DNA from: Brachycybe producta
Taxonomy: Eukaryota; Arthropoda; Diplopoda; Playtdesmida; Andrognathidae
Length of the DNA: 64,000 nucleotides
Reading direction: 5' to 3'
NCBI GenBank assembly: GCA_036925085.1
Contig: JAUPFP010000067.1
Coordinates: 62,001-126,000, forward strand
Shown here one piece after another: positions 20,898 to 35,800 of this stretch. A model generated the notes under the pieces. The model made no database searches. It had not been told where the DNA came from and saw only the letters and a program-made list of their open reading frames with translations. The position numbers and the translations under genes were made by a program. Numbering within the stretch: the first letter of the stretch is position 1; each line of letters starts with the position of its first letter.

Positions 20898-23800
20898 AAA
20901 ATAGTTTAAAAAATAATTAATGAAAATTAGTTAAGTAAAAGAAAGAAAGAAAGAAGAAGAAAAAAAAACGAAACCAAAACGAAAAAGTTCCAATAAAGCC
21001 AATCCATATTTAGATAATTATAATAATAAAACAAGCAATCGAGAAAGAAAAAAAGTGAAGTTAAGATAGTTAAGATAGTTAATAAGTAGCTCAAGTGTGC
21101 AAATATAATTATATATATTATGGTCTCATGTAAGCAATAATTATTTAAAAAAAATAATAACAAGACAATCGTTTATTTCATCTCATGCATAATAATTAAT
21201 TAATTAATTAATTTATCCAATCAATAAGAAAAAATTAAGAACATATTTTTCGCTGAAACACAAAAAATATGCAAAAATGTAATTTTTGCACAATATAAGC
21301 AAAGGGAAAAATGAATAAATTTTTTTTTGCGGGAATTCAGCTAAATGACAATAGAACTCTTGTTAATCTAATATTTTTTTAAAAAAATTCATAATAACTA
21401 GAAGAGTAAAACTCTGAATCCGCGCGCTTTAAGAAAATTTCTAAGTATTTTGCAAAATACACTTTTTAAGGCAGTTTGAAAATTGATAAATTCTGATAAT
21501 GTAAACCCATATTGCATCTCATTTTGGCCCAATTTGAAGTGAAAAAACGAAAATCGAAAACTTTAAATTAGATTTTTTAATTAGACCTTTGTTGCTCTTT
21601 ACAGCAGTAATTAATGGGCTTAGAGGGATGGATACAGACTATCAATTCTAGTTTGTTAAACCTGAATTGTCCCCTCAAAATCACTACAGAAGTCCGAAAT
21701 CAACTGAATTCATTTTTCTTTGATTTTTCTTTTGAAATTGTATAAATTTAAAAGTTTGTCAAATCCATGCAACAAACCATTAAGTTGTTCAACCTCAAAA
21801 ATTGAAGTGGACTTCTGATAAAGCAGATCCGTTCGAGCCAAGAATGAAGAGTAATAAAAATCCAAAAAAAAAAATCCAAAATCCACCAGGATTGACAAGC
21901 TAGAATTGATCGTCTGTATATCCTGCTTTATGCGATTTTGAATAAAAAAAATGAGCAAAATTTTGGATGGATGATGTATGGCTAGATGTGATGGATGGAT
22001 AAATTATAAATGTTTTGGGCGGGAGGGTGAAAAAAGAGACTATTTTCCTGTAAAATGTCAAAAGATCTAGTCATTCACATATTACAAGTAATGCTAAATA
22101 TTTAAATTCATAATTTAGTTTCATTGCAACTAATTAAAATTGATTTAGAAACTACAAATGCTAAAAAGGTTTTTTTTTTTTTAAATGAAAATTCCTTAGC
22201 TCGTTCCTTGACACTTCTAGTTTTTAAACCGCCTGAGTAAAATCTTAAGACCACAAAAAAAATGTCCCCGTTTCACATTAATTTTGTCATTTTATTTTCT
22301 TTCTAAAAGAGGGGGAGGGGGGCAACAACCACTCATAACTTGTTGTTTCTTATTAGAATATATTATTATGTCCCCAATTTAGTCCCCGAATTTTTCTTAA
22401 AAAGAGTCTATATGTTCCCTGATTATTATGTATTAATAACACAAATATGTTAAAATATTAATTAATTTCTGGCAACTCAAACACAATTCATGAAGCCCAA
22501 AAGAAAAAAAAAAGAGATAAGACTGACACCACCAGAAACATTAAAAGCAACAACATAGAACCATTCAACAACAGCAACCAGCAACCGGCAACAACACATC
22601 CATTTGTTTCATACAATTACTTGCAATAAATACCTAACCACTAAAAACACGACCAATAATGCCTAATTGTTGAAGAGTTAATTTTTTTTTCTTCCTAATT
22701 AGTTAAATAAAAATTTAATTCTGCAATAATTAGGCATTATTGTTAAATTATACAACAAGTATGCAAACATCATTTTCTGCTCTCTAATCCAACTACCAAG
22801 ATTCAAATTGTAAAATACTCCTCCTCTAACAGCAATTATTTCCAAACTGATCAAAATTTTCCATAAAATTTAGTAATTTTCATAAAAAATATCATTGAAA
22901 ATGAACATTTGGTAGACTGAACTAACATTTATTTTATTGTAGTTTCTAAGAAACTTCTAAAAGTTTCTTCTAAACAAAAAGAAGCAGCTTTGTAAACTTT
23001 GTTTTGCTTTTATAGAAATATTAAAATAATATGCATTTTTGTCCAAGTTTTTTTTAAAAAAAAAATCAAGGATATTTTGATCAAGTTCTTTAAATATACA
23101 AAGAATGGGACAAAATGTGAGACAAAATGTGGGACAAAATGTACCAACATGTTGATACATTTTGTCCCAAGCCTTTTAATAGTTTTGTAAAAATCTGTCC
23201 AAGACATTGTAAATTTTGCCTAACACTTTTGAAAATGTAAGTAAACTTTGTCGAAGTTTTTATTTTAAATGTAAAATGTGCCTTAAATTGTTTAGAAATT
23301 TAGTATTTTTTTCTTCTTCAAAATGTGGGTAGCAAGCATATTAGTAGAAAAGATGCAAGAAAACAGGTGATGAGTTTGGACCTGGAGGTTAAAAGGGAGA
23401 TATAGCGACTAAGGCTCAAACAATGCCGAGAACATGGTGGTAAAACCTCTGAAAGTTTGGCACAAAATCAAGAACTCCGTAAGGCCAAACCTATACGTAT
23501 TGCGAGAAAAGGTGCGAAAAAAAAAAATGATGATTTTCAGAAAATTTTGTCAATATTGGAAAATAATTGCTTTTAATAAGAAAAATGACTAATTTCTTAT
23601 TGCCAATTTCGAATGTATGCTAAGCTAAACACTCTACAAAAGGCTAATTACTAAAAAAACTCTGGTTGTTCAAACTCATTGAAAAACAATTTTTAAAGAA
23701 GAAATTGATTGATTTAGAAGGAAAAAAAAAATTAGAAGATCAGCAAATGAATCAGAATAATGACTCTCTTCTATTGTTTTAATATAATTTTTTAATGGCA

Positions 23801-26800
23801 ATTTCCATCAAAATGAATTTTTAGCTTTTTTGAACGTTATTTGAATTTGAATAATTATTTGCAAGCAGACCAGAGGGCCTGTGGCAGAGGAACACCATTT
23901 AGTCCAAAAGTAGCATAGAAATGCATTGTCAAAATAAACATTTATTCCCTGTGATATCCCCTCCCCTCCCCTCCCCCCCCCCCCCCCCCGCATTTATCAA
24001 TTAATTTGAAGTTTGTCCCAATTTAAGGAATCCATTTATTCTTCTAGTTTCTAAAACACTTTCAATTTCATTTTTTTTAATAATATTACTTCTGAAATTC
24101 AGAACAACACATGAGTTCAGTTTCATTATTTAATATATGATTCATTTTGCACATTTTTGCAATGGCTACTTTTAATAAAACTTTTTAACTTTTTTTTGGG
24201 GGGGGGGGGGGGGGGGGTCTTTGTTGCATACAAAACATTACACAGTCTTAAGGACACCGTTAATGCATGTTAACGTAAGGTAACTCGATACTGCGCCACG
24301 TGCAACCACGTTGCGCCACCTTACATTAACCACAACTATAACTTCAAGGTGTGAACTGAGCTTAATAGTCTAATATTCAAGTCTTTTTTTTTAAAAAAAA
24401 ACAAAAACACAATTAAGATTCAAAGTGCGGAAGAACTGAACCACAAACATGCACACACACACACACAAAACACCCAAACACACACAAACAAAATACAACA
24501 TTTACATTACAAAAGCAGATATTTATATTTAATTTTTGAATATTTATATATATATATAATCATTAGGGCTCGGATTTTTATGCAATATCAAGCAAATGTT
24601 TCTCAATTTCTGGCCCAAGTGCCAATTATGAACCGATCATCATCATCATCATCATTAGAGCAACTGCACTTATTGCTTTTTCTAATCAAAAAAGGCTGGT
24701 TAGAGGCTAGTTGTCTAGTTACTAGATTTCTAGTCTCTAACCATTGCTTTTGATTGTAAAATAATTGTTCCTTCACAATTGGGCCACACATTGAGAAATG
24801 TTTTGCTTGATATTGCATAAAAATCCGAGCCCTAATAATCATTCAATATATATATTTAATAATAGAACAAAAAAAGAATAATTATATTAGGCGTGCAAAC
24901 TGATAGTACACGTACCATCGGTTGATTTAAAAAATTCATCTGCTACTGTAACGATGTTGTTGTTGTTCTTGTTGTTGTTGTTCTTGTTCTTGTTGTTGGT
25001 TTTGGTGGTACTGCCTACAGGATAGTGCAAACTGCTCCGTGGCAGCCCTGAGGCATAAGTGGGTGGGCCGTGACATTGGTGGTGGGAAAGATTGGTATAC
25101 GATTTCGTCGACAGTGTGCGCTCACTGCCTAGGAGCAGACGGGGGATTAACAAGGAGAGAAAAGTTTTTTTTTTCCTCAGATGCACAAAACCAAAAAAAT
25201 AAAATGCTCAATAAACCAAAAAAAAAAAAAAAAATAACACAAAATTCAATTAAAAAAATAACACAAAATTCTATTAAAACATTGGGATGTTTTTTTAATA
25301 TATAAATGTTAGAAAATTCTAAATCGTTTTACGAGTGTGTATGTGTTGCGTGGTTGTTTCAAATGTTTTAACTTCAAAATAAACCATAGTCAAAAAAACA
25401 AAAACAAAAAAATGCTCCGAACGAACTTCGATTCGAAATATATGAAGATTTAGTCTTCACTCCCCAACACCAAACCTGCACCCTCCTCCCTTCGAGAACA
25501 AGCACAACTTTTAAATATATATTTTTTAAAAAAATATGATCTCACCTTGAGCATCATTAAATTTCTTCGGTTTGTGTTGTTCGCCGGGAACCACCTGAAA
25601 AAAAAAATCAAAAAAATGTTATTTTTTTACGAACAGCTGATTGTAACACGTTTGCAGATAATATGTTTTTCTAGTTTCAGTTTTTTTTTTTTTTTCAAAA
25701 TTTCATTCATTTCCACAAACTTTAATTAAAATATTCTCGTGTTTCGATCTTTTCGTGTCAAGCGCCGCCGTACGCGAAGTCGAGGTGCTGCTCCATTTTT
25801 AATTTTCATCATCATCATTTCCTGTACCTAATTCCGCAAGCAGCAGGGTCGGCCTTGCTGGTTCTAACTCTCCACTCTTTCCGATTTTGCACCAAGCCCC
25901 CAGGTGACCCCACATGCCACCATATCCCGTTTTACTACCACGTCCCAGGTTTGCTTGGGTCTTCCTCTACCCCGTATTATTCCCAGGTCTAAGTTCATTG
26001 CTTGCCTCAGCAGCCCATCTTCCCCGCTTCTGAGGACATGCTCAAACCACCGCAGCCTATTTTCCTGCATCTTTTCTACTATATTTGTTACCTCTACACT
26101 ACCCCTAACACGCTCCATTTTTAATTTTATATTTAAAAAACTAGAAAGTACACAAGAATTTACCTTTATTCTTAAGTATGTAGATATGTTTTCTAGTTTC
26201 ATTTAAAATTTTCATCCATTTCTATCAAACTGTGTTTTTGTTTTTAAAAACTATTTCACGTTTGTTAATATTCATTTTTGAAAACTTTTAAAAAAACTTC
26301 AGTTACTTTTTTAACATTAAAGTAACTGTAACATCGGTTACTTTCAAAGTAACTGTACGTTCAGTTACTTCTGAAAGAAAAGAATTTCAGTTACATTTTT
26401 CAGCTACTTTAGAAAAAAAAAAAAATAAGTGCAACTTCATCAACTTTTAGAAGTAACTGTAACGACATACTCATTTGGAAGCACAGTAACTGTAACTGTG
26501 AAATTCCTAATCGTAAGCGAAGTCAGTTACTAGAGATGAATTTACACAACTTCAGTAACACAACAGAGCTTAAACAGATAATCATTATTACCTTGTGGAA
26601 GTCATCGTTGCTCTGTGATGTAAACATATGCTTGGTGGCATTCGGATGATGAAGAGACATCGGTGGTTTCCGAGCCACGACGTTATTTGCCGCAGCCGTG
26701 CTACTCAGCGACGTATCGCTGCTGTGTGTCTGTATTTTCGGAACGGTCGAGTTCTTAGTTTTCTCGATAAACTTCCGACTTTGACTGTCTCGATGTTCGT

Positions 26801-29800
26801 GTAATCGGTACCACCGCGCATCTTCGTCAAACGTCCCAGGATCTGAAAGAGTAAAACAAACAAAAAAAAAATATGTAATTCTAGGTCTCAAAGATGACGA
26901 CGATTTCTCAATATCTTCAAACCTGAAAGATCTAAAATGACTTCTCCGAGAAACTCGTTCGGCTTATAGATATCGTAATTCCAAGTGGTGATCTCGAGAT
27001 ATTTGTTTTGCAGGTCTTTCGGCGATAGATTTGGATAAACCATCGTTTGTTTCCACTCGGGATTCGAACTGTGGTTAAAATATCGCGTCCGACGCTGATT
27101 CTCGACACTGAAACGAGAAAGTGATCATTGACGAGTAACAATTGAGACTTAAGAACATCGTTTCGTACTTTCGACCGGGTAAGAGATAACATTTTACGAA
27201 AGGATCGGGACCGTTCTCCGCGTCTCTCGAAGATTTCAAGTTACGAGCAGCCATGATCGTAACGTATAGAATCTGTGCTTTGATATCGTAACACACTTGT
27301 AACTGAACTTCACCAAACATTTTGACACCACCACCTCCACCGCGGCTGCCGCTGCTGTTATTGCCCTAAAATATTACATTCAGACATATTAGAAATTATT
27401 TGCTTCAATTACATACGGCTCAGTCGTGTACCTGAACAAAATTTGGATTTCTTTCTTGTTTAGGTGACACCGAACTGAACGACTGCGGGGTTGGTAAGCT
27501 CGGAGAGTTGGAAGGACTGCCTTGAGTAGGAGAGTAAGTGGATAGTCCGGTGTTAAAGGAAGATGGACCATTAAGACCCAAGGCGAGATCTTTGCGAGAA
27601 GCAACTGGACGTGGAGATGATGACGGAACGGCGTAAGTTGCTTGAGGATGAGAGTGGAACCTCTCTGCAATTATTAGAAAAAACTTTATAAACTTTAAAA
27701 ACAATTTCAAGAATTTCAACGAAATTTTAAGAAAGTCAACAAAGTATCACGAATTTAATTCATTTAATGAAGAAAAATTCAAAAGAATTTTAGGAAATCG
27801 AAAGATATTGGAAGAAATTCAAAGATCTTTAAAGAAATTTAAAAAATCAACCAATTTTTATTTTATAAAAGGAACAAAATTAAAAAAAAATGTTTAACAA
27901 AATTTCAAAAAATTCAACAAAATTTAGAAAAATCAAAAATTTTCAAGAAATTCAAAATTTTTTCAAGAAATTCAAAAATCTTTCAAGAAATTCAAAGAAA
28001 TTAAAAAATCAACAAAATTAAAAAAAATTACAAAAATTAAAAAAAAAATTAAAAAAATTAAAAAGAAATCAACAAAATTTAAAAAAATGTTCAACAAAAT
28101 TTCAAAAAATTCAACAAAATTTCAAAAAATGTTCAACAAAATTTCAAAAAATTCAACAAAATTTAGAAAAATCAAAATTTTTTCAAGAAATTCAAAAATC
28201 TTTCAAGAAATTCAAAGAAATTAAAAAAATCAACAAAATTAAAAAAAAAATCAACAAAATTTTAAAAAATAATCAACAAAATTAAAAAATATTCATCAAA
28301 ATTTTAAAAATATTCATCAAAATTTTAAAAAAATTCAACCAGTTTTTTTTATAATATATGAAATATTTTTCGAAGAATTTAGAAAAGTTCCAAAAAAAAA
28401 TTCAAAAGAAATTTAAAAAATTTACGAAAATTCAACGAAATTCAATGAAATTTCAAAAAATGTCAAAAAATTCAACCAATTTGTTTTTTTTTTAATTCTC
28501 TGAATCATGTTCCGAAATGGAAATTCACTGTAATAATTCTCAAATTGACATTTTAAAGTTTACTTGAAAAGTTTGTAGTCCATTTCATCTAGATTTACTA
28601 TTCTAGTTTCTAAAAAAAAATTTGAATTTGTTTGTCTAAAGCACTATGTATCCACGTCATAAATATTTAAACTGAGTTAGCAAAAAAATTTACTAAAAAT
28701 TATCTTGTCATCAGAACCAACTTTTTCAACTCAATTAGTCATCACCTACCAACAGCATCCACCGAGTCGCCGTAATTCGAATGTTGTAATTCGGCACCCG
28801 ACATCATATACCGCTGCATGTTATGATGTTGCGGCAACGTTGATGCTTTCACCTCCGAAACGTGATCGTGTCGCATCTGCGTTCCGCTTCCACTCGACGA
28901 CTGATAACTATTGTTGTTGTGATTGTGTCTTCGAGCGACAACCGGCTTCTGTTGCTCCAACTGTTGTTGCTGACTCTTAAGTGTTGTCGCTGCCGCCGTC
29001 GCCGCACTTCGAGCCGCAGCAGTGTTGTTATTAAGAGTGTCGTTGTGTGTCGGACTATTCACACGTTGATGCGGATTATTGTTATGATTTGTGTTTTTGT
29101 TTGCAGGATTTCGTAATGTGCTAGTAGCATTAGCTCCGACGTTCGACGAGTTGTTCGGATGGTTCTTTCGAGGTGGTTTCAGTGGAGCTTGATTCTTAGA
29201 CGCGCAACTCGACATATTGATATCACTAAGAAAATAAAACATTAAGGCCAGAAGTTTGCATAAAACGAACAAATTGCATATGTTTTGGAAATTTGCATAA
29301 AGTTGCATAATTTTGGAAATTTGCATAAAGTTGCATAATTTTTAAAAGTTGAATATTTTTTTTGGAAATTTGCATATTTTTTGGAAATTTGCATATTTTT
29401 TTGGAAATTTGCATAATTTTTAGAAATTTGCATAAAGTTGCATATTTTTAAAATTTGCATAATTTTTAAAAGTTGCATATTTTTTTGAAATTTGCATATT
29501 TTTTGGAAATTTGCATAATTTTTAGAAATTTGCATAATTTTTAGAAATTTGCAGTTACATACTATTATAAATTTGCATAAAGTTGCATAATTTTTAAAAG
29601 TTGCATATTTTTTTGAAATTTACATAATTTTGAAAATTTGCATAAAGTTGCATCTTTTTTTTGGGGAATTCTGCTTTAAGCTTCTTGAATTAAATATACA
29701 CAAAAATCCGATTTAATTCCTGGTAAATTGTCTATTTTGTGTTTTAGATTTTGAAACTTGAAGGCAAACTAATACCTTCGAATAACAATTTCAATCTCTC

Positions 29801-32800
29801 CGTTAGAGTGAGACACAATTTTCTGTACTTCCTCATAAGTTTTATCCGTCAATGGAACACCGTTCCATTCTAAAACTTGGTCACCTGCAACAAAATTAAT
29901 TCGTCATCGAAAAATATACAAATTAAGATTAAATAAAATAGAAAAGTAAAGCCTTAAAGTCCCTCGAACAATGATTATTCTTGTTGTCTTTCAGGTGCAT
30001 TAAAATAAGAAGAAACTTGAATTTGTTTTAGAAGCTAGAAGGGCAGCTCAAAATCAACTTTTCCTCACCCAACTTATAAAACGTTTATTTTAAAAGATAT
30101 CATTATAAAAATATCCTTAAGTGACTGAGGCTACACTTCTAGTTTCTAAAACACTCGAGATTTTTCTTAAGGTTGTTTTCAAAAACACGAAATAACCGCA
30201 CTTCTAATGGAAGCAGCTCAAAAACAAGCAAAAGACAGCAGAAAAGTACGAACCTTCTTTAACTTCGCTTAGAGTATCGACAACACCTCCTGGATAAATC
30301 TTTGCCACATAGGCACCAATCATTCCATTGCTCCCTGGAATAGCTTTTCCTCCAACGACTTTCATTCCGAGACCGTTGCCTAAAACAAAAATTCCCTCAG
30401 CAATCATTCTCCTTCTTTCTCTCTCTCTCTCTCTCATTATATATAAACTCAAGTGGGAATAACGAATACTGAACCAACCGCTGATCGAACGGTCTTTCGG
30501 ATCACGAGTTAAAAGAATTCTTTTCGTCGGGAAGTTGTACTGCGGGCAACTTCGGCTCGTGATGGCCGCTGATGATTCCTTTTTTAAAAAAACAAAAACA
30601 AAACAAAAATACAAATATAACACTATAGAAATAATAACTTAATAATTTTTACTAAATAGTTAACTACTGGCAATTGGTGAGATAAAACCAGAAAAATTGC
30701 TGAATTGCTTATTGTTTCAAATTTAATATCTCCGAAACAATGAAAGCTATGCACAATTAAAACCTGAGGTGGCTCTATAGATATTTATTTTGTTTAGTCC
30801 CTTCTGAATGGCGCCACTCCAGTGACTGTTACGTTCTATAGGAAGGTTTCTTGTCTCTCATCCGCGGTTTTGAGAAAATTTCTATTTTCTAAGAGAACGT
30901 TTTTCAGAAGAAACATTACGAACAAATTCAAAGTGTTTTAGAAACTAGAATAGTTGGTGATAATGCTAAAAGTTTTTTCATTAATGATATCTTTAAAAAA
31001 TAAACGTTTTATGACAGTTTGAAAAAAAGACAAAAATAGTTTTTTTTTTCATGAAATTTCAATTGGAAAAAACAAAAAACGGGTCATTTTTCAAACTGAA
31101 CAACAAAATTGTTTATTTTTTTTAAAGATATTGCAATGAAAAGAATTTTAATATAATCTTTTACCATTCTAGTTTTGAAAAACAATTTGAATAAAAATAA
31201 ACTACGAGTTTACAAAGACAAATAGACAAAATGGGAGCTTACGTTCTTACATGCACAGTCCGAGAGCCGCCGACCGACGAAGAAGACTGGTGCTGAAGTT
31301 GATGCCGAGAAGAAGAATATCGAGCCGTTGTTGATCCGGAAGACGGTTCGACCGAGTACAAGGCGTCACCGGCAGACGTCATGTAAGGTTCGTCGATATC
31401 TCGGCTGTCGTATTCGCTCCGAGATCTGCTTAGAACTGGCCCTTTAATCACATAATAGTATCATATTTATTAAATAACATCAAAAATGAATTAAAACAAA
31501 AATCAAACAAAAAAAAAATTGAAAAAAACCGATACGTACTCGAGTGGCCAGACATAGAATCCGTAAACGGAGAACTGCCGAGATTTTCTAACAATTTCCT
31601 CGATCTGGAAGGCATATCTGGAAGCAACGGCATTGCTGGAGTGAAATCCGTCGGCGTTTCCGTATCGGTCGTAAGTGGAGAATAATCTCCGTAACCCTCG
31701 TAATACGTAGGAAAGTACTGATATTCGGATCCGAACGTATGAGCAATCCGATCGATGCTTTCGTCTTCGGCCGATAGACTGTAAGGAAGACGTCCTCGTA
31801 CATGACGACCGGATTGCTCGTAAGCTGCCATCTGCTCCTGATACAAATTCATAGCTTCGGGCCCGTAACTATCGTAACGACCCATCGAAACACCTCTGCG
31901 TTGATGTTGTTGCTGTTGCGTTTTACCGAAAATGTCTCCGTAAACTTCGTACGTAGCTTTGCCGAACCGATCGTATTGCAGTATTTCGTCGATCGACTTC
32001 AAAACACTTCCAGCTTCGCGAAACTCCGCTTGCGAACTGATGGAAGGCATACTACGACTCTGATCGAGCGTACGAGCCGATTGGCCTCGATATCCTCTAG
32101 GATCAACCGACCCGAGATCATAGCTGGACACGTAACCACCGAGAGGTACCTCAGACGAGGTGCGAGCCGCGGTTACGTTTTCATCCATCATTTGTGACTG
32201 ACGCTGTTGTTGTTGCTGTCTACGAGATGGCATCGAACTTCCGGCAGAAACCGTAGACACATTATGCGACAAACTGTTTGATATCGTACTAACGGCATAC
32301 TGTAGTTGTGCAGCTGCTATTTCGCGAGCATGTGCCAACCGCAACAACTGATCGTGCAATCGAGAGTTCTCTTCGATCTGACGCCGCCGCCGCGCGATTT
32401 CAGCTTTGATTTTCTGTTTCTTTTCTTCGCGCGTCATTTGATCGTCTTCGTCTTCCGAGACGTAAGGAGAGGGATGCCACGAGCGTGGTTTACGTAACTT
32501 ATGTGGGGTACTCCGCTGCACTTCCAAATCACCGTCACCTTGTTGCGAAATATAATAATGACGACCGTGTCGACCGTCTGCCCAATAAAGTCCTTCTTGA
32601 CTAGAACTCCGTCCCATATGTTCTAATCCAACCAAACGTCCTTCGCTAGAACGTCTCGAAAGATACCAATCGCTGCTACTACCGGCAGTTCTACGTAAGT
32701 TTCCACCCGGATAATCCGAGGCACTGTTGCCGATGGCCGTATCTCGTAGTCCTGGGCTACGATACACGTTTGCGGTAGAACGTCCACGATCGGAAAACGT

Positions 32801-35800
32801 TCCGAGAGACGTTGAGGGCCTCGGAGTGGTCACCGGTGTCACTCCGAGTAACCCTTCTGCTCTCAATGCGTCGTCTATCGATTCGTACTCAAAAGACTTG
32901 TAAGGAGTCTTCATAGCAGCTAATTCGGTTTCAAAGTCTTTGTCTTCTCTGATCGGAGAGAAAGCCGGGATCTTGGAATCCGAAAGTTGACGACGGTGAC
33001 GACACTTTCGAGATTGCGCTTGTACGAGTCTCGAAGACGGTAATTTGCTTCTCGTGGCATAAAGAGCTTGACCTGAGATCGGAGCACCGGGTTTACGAGC
33101 TCTAAACAACAACAAAAATCAATTAAAGGAAATCAATTAATTAACATGACTTAATTTGATTTAAATCGCAGTTTGTATTTTAATTGGAAAATAAAATTAA
33201 TTTGATTTAAATCGAATTTTTATTTATTAGAAAATAAAAACACAATAGTTTAATTAATTAATTTATTTTAAATCGCATTGTTTTATTTAGTAGAATCACA
33301 ATCACTTTCTAGTTTTTAAATAGTAAACCACCTTTAAAGACACTCAAAAGTATTTTAGAAACTAGAAGAGTAACTGTATCTTCCTCATATTTCCAAAAAT
33401 AAAACTTTTAATAAGTTTATCAATTTGTAAAAGAACAAGAAAGTAAAATTAAGTGAAACTTGGAAGTGTTTTAGAAACTAGACGGGTAGCTGAATCACAC
33501 TTAAGAGAATTTTCACGTTGATATCAACATGAAAATACTCTTAAATGATTCAGCTATAACTGTGTTCTAGTTTCAAAAAAACACTTTCTAGTTTTTAATG
33601 TAACGCAGAATTCTAGTAGTCACTAAAAGACTACTCCTTAAATTACAGAATAATCTAAAGGGTCTACTCTCATTTTTTTCTGTTTCAGTTGCAGATTTTG
33701 CAATGAAAAAAATTACGAAAAATATATTAGAAATTAGTAATTTCAATTAAAATTTTTAATTAAAATTTGTCAAAAAAAATAAAACAGTTGAAAATAAGGA
33801 AGGAGAAAATTCTGAAATTCAAATGATTTAAACGACAGCCGCAAACAAAGAAAACATAAGAAGAGAAATACGAACTTTAACTTTGGATCCTTTGGAAGTA
33901 AACCTGCCGCCATCAATTCCATTTTAAGACGTCCTTCTTTAAGTTCTCGACGCGCAAGGACTTTACGTTGTTCTTCCGTTACGGATTTCAACTCGTCCTT
34001 TACGAAGAAGAAAAATGACAACAGCAACACGAGTTCAACATACTTTTAAAAATACACGTAAATAATAGCTAAACACATTTTTTTTTGCTTAAATAAAGTA
34101 ACTGTAACTAGCAATAAGTTATTTTTTTTTAAAGTTACATCTGGAATATCAAAAGGATTAATTAGTTTTTAAAAATGTTATCAAGCTAAAAAAAAAACCC
34201 CCTTCAATACCCGTAATTGTTGCTTGAGACTGCAAAGATAAACTGGAAACTGTCCTCCGTAACGATCTAACTCCGATTGCGATTTCGAGGTTTGCAACGA
34301 AGTCGGAGAAGTTCCGTAAAGCCCAGCACCGGACAGATACTCGTGAGTCATCGGATCGTAACCCAAAAGATCCGACACTGACATGGACTTGAGAGCGTGT
34401 AGATTACTGTTTTTCTTATAGCCACCGGTACCGCTCGACAGACCGATTCCTCGGAGGTTGTTTTCGCTCGAAGGACGAGACAAGTCGTACTGAGATCCCG
34501 AAGAAGCGGCTGCGTTAAGAAAACGCAACGCCGTTGCGCTGTCGAGAGACGACTGTCTCGTATTATACATGAGCCTAAGAGAGAAAAACGGCAAAGAAAC
34601 GAATGAACTTTTCGTAAAAAATAAGATCAACACGAAAATCGCCGTACTTTGCTTTCTCCTGTGCAGTCAGATTTCTCGACAGAGTTTTACGACTCGAAAT
34701 TGGCGAAGGTTCTTGACCAGCTGGTAACGGAGGCAACTTACGACGTACTTTAGCCGATTTCGTACTATCAGCTTCACTTTGCGTATCGGAAGAATCTCCA
34801 CCCTAGAAGAAAAAAAAAATCAAAATCGAATTTCTTAACATCGCGAACTGAAATTTTCGGGGAAAAAACGACACGGAAAAAAAAACATACTCGCTGGCTA
34901 GGAGTTCCCGGAGTTTGCGGAGTACTACTCGGAGTTCCCGATGCCTGACTTCCACACATCATAACCGATGGTGACGAAGGACGTGGAGGTGATGCTCCGT
35001 ACATTCCGGCACCTGCGATTCCAGGTGCTCTTTTACTTAGGTCATCTACTGTAACGACACCACTGCCGGCAGATTGGCGTCCGTCAATGTAACCACCTTG
35101 TGATTGCAACCTACACAATACATCAATCCATATTAACTTAACAACATTAAACTAATAAAGCAAACATGATTTTTCTTAAGTTTTTTTTTTGTAAATTAAC
35201 TCTAACTTTAAATATTCTTTTTTAAAGTTTATTGAAGATTATTAATTAATTTTATTAAAATTGACTGAAATTTATTAAACTTCTTTGAATTTCTTTAAAT
35301 TTCTTTAAACTTATTTAAGTTTCTTTGAATTTCTTTAAATTTCTTTAAACTTCTTTAAGTTTCTTTAAACTTCTTTGAATTTATTTAAACTTCTTTAAAC
35401 TTCTTTAAATTTCTTTAAACTTCTTTAAACTTCTTTAAATTTCTTTAAATGTCTTTAAAATGTATTAAAGTTCATTCATTTGTAAACTTTAAAGTCCATT
35501 AAAGTTCATAGAATTTTATTAAACTCTCTTAAATTTCATTCAATTTCTGCAAACTTCTTTAAATTGGTAATTAAAGCTTGTTAAAAGTTAATTAAGTGTT
35601 TATGAGACTTTGTTAAACTTTCTTAAAGTACTTTAAATTCCTTTAGTTTATTCATGTAAGTTAATTGAATTGTAATTAAAAGTTTATTAAACGTTAAATT
35701 AATTTAAAATCATCAACTTTCATTTAAACATTGGTATAAATAATAATTTTATGAATTTTATCAAGTATTTTTTTACTATTTTTAAATTTAAAACATTAAA

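Larger units (their letters stand above)
20845..24915. other. Intron 26 of the Piccolo-like gene
   Basis: About 4.1 kb with no exon I can support. It holds the (ATT)n tract at 20863-20896, a palindrome near 23095-23175 (gacaaaatgtgggacaaaatg against cattttgtcccaa), a C-run at 23961-23989, a G-run at 24198-24217, a CA-rich stretch at ~24440-24490 and a foldback at 24565-24833. The ORFs here are low-complexity. Confidence 0.65.

Noticed and set aside
29226..29535. Reverse ORFs of repeated ANFQK/QISK units
   Set aside because: Read from the tttgcataa minisatellite in an intron.
31802..32197. 131-codon forward ORF
   Set aside because: Antisense shadow of exon 15.
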